Shown here: one piece after another, positions 61,917 to 64,000 of the stretch
How positions within the stretch are numbered: position 1 is the stretch's first letter
Layout of the letters: each line of letters begins with the position of its first letter
Assembly (NCBI RefSeq): GCF_003586445.1
Contig: NZ_CP030028.1
Span: 3,982,501-4,046,500 of the forward strand
Length of the DNA: 64,000 nucleotides
Direction of reading: 5' to 3'
Origin: Bacillus sp. Y1
Lineage (GTDB): Bacteria; Bacillota; Bacilli; Bacillales; Cytobacillaceae
Translations under genes and position numbers: made by a program
The notes under the pieces: generated by a model
What the model was told of the DNA's origin: nothing
Database searches by the model: none
What the model saw: only the letters and a program-made list of their open reading frames with translations

Positions 61917-62678
61917 TTAGTAACCTGTTTCTATCATTCTAACAAAATCATCTACTGTATGGTTCTGAAGGATCATGATTCGAGGAAGTTCATATCGATT
62001 ACTTTGGTCCGTACTTAGACCTCCACCAACTTTGAATGCTCCCTTAATTCCAAGGTCTCTTAGTAGAGAAATCGTATCTGAATTATAGTTCCCATATGGA
62101 TAGGCAAACGCAAAAGTCGTTCTTCCCGTTAAGTCCTTTAGTGCTTCAGTAGCATTTTGGATCTCTACGTACTGTTCCTCTTTACTTAGGTTAGCTAAAA
62201 AAGGATGGGTTACCGTATGATTTTGAATATCTACGCCATTTTCCAATACCGTTAAAATTTCATTTGATGTCATATTCCAGCTTCCATTCACCCAATCAGA
62301 TACGGTAAATTGCGTCGCTTTCATTCCATATTTATTCAAGACTGGATACACATAAGGATAAAAGTCATTTGAGTTATCATCAAATGTCAGTAAGATAGGC
62401 TTTTCAGGCATCGCTGCTTTCCCATCCAGGATGTTAAAGTATTGTTTCATCGTTAATGTCCGATAGCCATTTTCTTTGAGATAAGCCATATGCTTTTCGA
62501 ATTCTTCCAGACTGAATTGATAGGGATTGGTCGGATCTGGATTTGGTTTGACTACATGATATAGTAAAACTGGAATTTTAATATTTGTATTTTTCTCCGC
62601 TGAAACCACTGACACGTACCCCTTAGTTGAAATGAGTAATAAAGAAAAAGCTAGAAGTAGACCCATTACCTTTTTCAT
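61917..62678 (-). CDS. Secreted polysaccharide deacetylase (NodB domain)
   Basis: This 253-residue exported protein has a signal peptide ending VVSA and a NodB fold with VLLYHVV, metal-binding LTFDDNSNDF (Asp-Asp) and NHTVTHPFL (His-x3-His). The ATG at 62678 (MKKVMGLLLAF) has an AAAGGA site; the ATG three codons earlier is too close. Next to a secreted xylanase it may deacetylate xylan, though cell-wall or chitin substrates are also possible. Confidence 0.88.
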   Translation of the reverse strand: MKKVMGLLLAFSLLLISTKGYVSVVSAEKNTNIKIPVLLYHVVKPNPDPTNPYQFSLEEFEKHMAYLKENGYRTLTMKQYFNILDGKAAMPEKPILLTFDDNSNDFYPYVYPVLNKYGMKATQFTVSDWVNGSWNMTSNEILTVLENGVDIQNHTVTHPFLANLSKEEQYVEIQNATEALKDLTGRTTFAFAYPYGNYNSDTISLLRDLGIKGAFKVGGGLSTDQSNRYELPRIMILQNHTVDDFVRMIETGY

Positions 62679-62698
62679 TGGAATCATCCTTTCAATTA

Positions 62699-64000
62699 TT
62701 ACTTTCTAAATTCGCTTAATTGTTCGTTCAATTCCTTTGTTTGCTTATATACCTGCTGATAAATACCGAATAATTTATTATAAGCTTGAACATTCTCTTC
62801 GATTGGCTCGTATGTTTTTGACGTTTGAATAAATACTTCCGCACATTCCTTAAGTGATGAATACCATCCACACCCGTATGCAGCTAAAATTGCTGCCCCC
62901 ATACCTGGTCCTTGTTCGCTTGTAAGCTTCTCTATTTTTGCATTGAAGATATCTGCCTGCATCTGCAGCCATGTTTCATTTTTAGCTCCTCCACCAATGG
63001 AAATGATAGAATTAATTGTTTTCCCGTTTTGTCTAAAGATCTCTAGAGACTCATTTAATGAGAAAGTAATACCTTCAAGGACTGCACGTGAAAAATGCTT
63101 CCGTTCGTGGGCAGCGTCTACACCAATAAAGCTACCTCGAATGTTTGAATCTGCATGTGGTGTTCTTTCCCCAACTAAATACGGAGTAAATAGTAAGCCG
63201 TTACTCCCGGCAGGTACTTCATTAATCCCTTCCAAAAATTCTTCAAAACCTTCATCTCTGGCAAACGTTTCTTTAAACCAGCTTAAACTATAACCAGCTG
63301 CAAGGGTAACGCCCATCGTATAGTAAGCATTTTCTTCACTATGGTTGAAATAATGAACCTTTCCTTCAAAATCCAAGTCATTTCTTGCTTCATAGGAAAG
63401 TATAACCCCAGAGGTTCCGATACTACATAAAGTTTTCCCTTCAGATAGAATCCCAGAGCCAATAGCACCGCACGCATTGTCCGCTCCACCTGCAAACACC
63501 TTTATCCCTTCTGATAACCCCGTTTCCTTTGCAAACTCAGCCAATACGGTCCCAACAAACGCATGCGATTCTACTAAAGGCGGACATAACTGAAGGGAAA
63601 GATTAAAGGCATCTAAAATTTCCGTACTCCATTCATGCTTTGCTACGTTTAGTAATAAAGTCCCCGCTGCATCTGAGTACTCCATATGAATATTCCCTGT
63701 CATTCGGTAACGAAGATAATCCTTAGGAAGCATGAAGACGTTGGCTTTTTGAAACACCTCAGGCTCCTGCTCTTTTACCCAAAGAATTTTCGGTAAGGTA
63801 AAACCCTCAAGCGCTGGGTTTTTAGTGATGTCTAATAACCTCTGTTTCCCCACTACTTCGTAAATTTCCTCACATTGCTTCGTTGTTCTCGTATCGTTCC
63901 ATAGAATCGCATTTCTCAACACTTGTTTGTTTTCATCCAACAAGACAAGACCATGCATTTGTCCAGAAAAGCTAATCCCTTCAATATCTTTTATATCTCC
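62699..64000 (-). CDS. xylB: Xylulokinase, partial (N-terminus beyond right edge)
   Basis: The 434 residues present belong to a FGGY-family kinase that phosphorylates D-xylulose to xylulose 5-phosphate. The sequence runs in from the edge with DIEGISFSGQMHGLVLLDEN, followed by AILWNDTRTTKQCEEI, GGADNACGAIGSGIL (catalytic Asp), CSIGTSGVILSYE and SIGGGAKNETWLQMQADIF. About 65 N-terminal residues are missing. It links the xylan genes to the pentose phosphate pathway. Confidence 0.9.
   Translation of the reverse strand, partial: GDIKDIEGISFSGQMHGLVLLDENKQVLRNAILWNDTRTTKQCEEIYEVVGKQRLLDITKNPALEGFTLPKILWVKEQEPEVFQKANVFMLPKDYLRYRMTGNIHMEYSDAAGTLLLNVAKHEWSTEILDAFNLSLQLCPPLVESHAFVGTVLAEFAKETGLSEGIKVFAGGADNACGAIGSGILSEGKTLCSIGTSGVILSYEARNDLDFEGKVHYFNHSEENAYYTMGVTLAAGYSLSWFKETFARDEGFEEFLEGINEVPAGSNGLLFTPYLVGERTPHADSNIRGSFIGVDAAHERKHFSRAVLEGITFSLNESLEIFRQNGKTINSIISIGGGAKNETWLQMQADIFNAKIEKLTSEQGPGMGAAILAAYGCGWYSSLKECAEVFIQTSKTYEPIEENVQAYNKLFGIYQQVYKQTKELNEQLSEFRK

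Overview
The window is low-GC DNA from a Bacillaceae endospore-former, perhaps Bacillus or Neobacillus-like. The grounds are strong AGGAGG ribosome sites, TTG/GTG starts, CcpA cre boxes, YesM/YesN-type regulation, DUF3231 and 'bh protein' family members, a CwlO-like NlpC/P60 hydrolase and a XylR-type operator. Genus is not certain. No rRNA, tRNA, prophage, intact IS element or CRISPR array was seen.

Layout. (1) 1-9.1 kb: a ribose-type sugar ABC importer (binding protein, ATPase, permease) with an oxidoreductase cut by the left edge, a LacI-type regulator, a LytTR response regulator and a divergent 854-residue soluble protein. That protein joins PAS, histidine kinase and receiver domains to a complete sugar-binding-protein domain closely related to the importer's own binding protein. 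(2) 9.5-20.3 kb: a TerC-family protein, PfkA, a methyltransferase, a cell-wall hydrolase, DUF3231, HAD phosphatases and an oxidoreductase, mixed with decayed genes (gntP, an agrA/tpx chimera, a phospholipase D fragment) and a quartet of short palindromes. (3) 20.5-41.2 kb: a connected metabolic block with pyruvate phosphate dikinase and its regulator, a galactitol-type PTS with dehydrogenases, an acetoin-dehydrogenase-type TPP complex, a glucitol-type PTS with a SAF-domain oxidoreductase, and two SorC-family regulators. (4) 41.5-51.2 kb: a SulP transporter, then a second ribose-type ABC operon with ribokinase, TIM-barrel isomerase, DeoR and AraC regulators. (5) 51.3-64 kb: xylan use, with GH43, secreted GH10 xylanase, a MalFG-type ABC importer, YesMN two-component system, aldose epimerase, SGNH esterase, polysaccharide deacetylase and xylulokinase (cut by the right edge).

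How region 3 may work as a unit. The promoters of the ppdK, gat and aco operons share one layout: a TTGACT -35, a 17-bp spacer, a -10, 4 bp, then two direct ACAAATGTAA-like boxes 19 bp apart. The two glucitol-type operons carry a related 66-bp three-box operator. This suggests one or two SorC regulons in which PTS-imported polyols are oxidised, an intermediate may be cleaved by the TPP complex to acetyl-CoA, and PPDK regenerates the PEP that the PTS consumes. The shared operators are visible in the sequence; the pathway and its substrate are inference.

Other patterns: all three binding-protein genes of the ABC operons are followed by a perfect hairpin before the next gene; two clusters of four CGGA...TCCG palindromes 38 kb apart share the same 51/61-62/51-52 bp spacing; and six helically phased A-tracts sit just upstream of the isomerase promoter.
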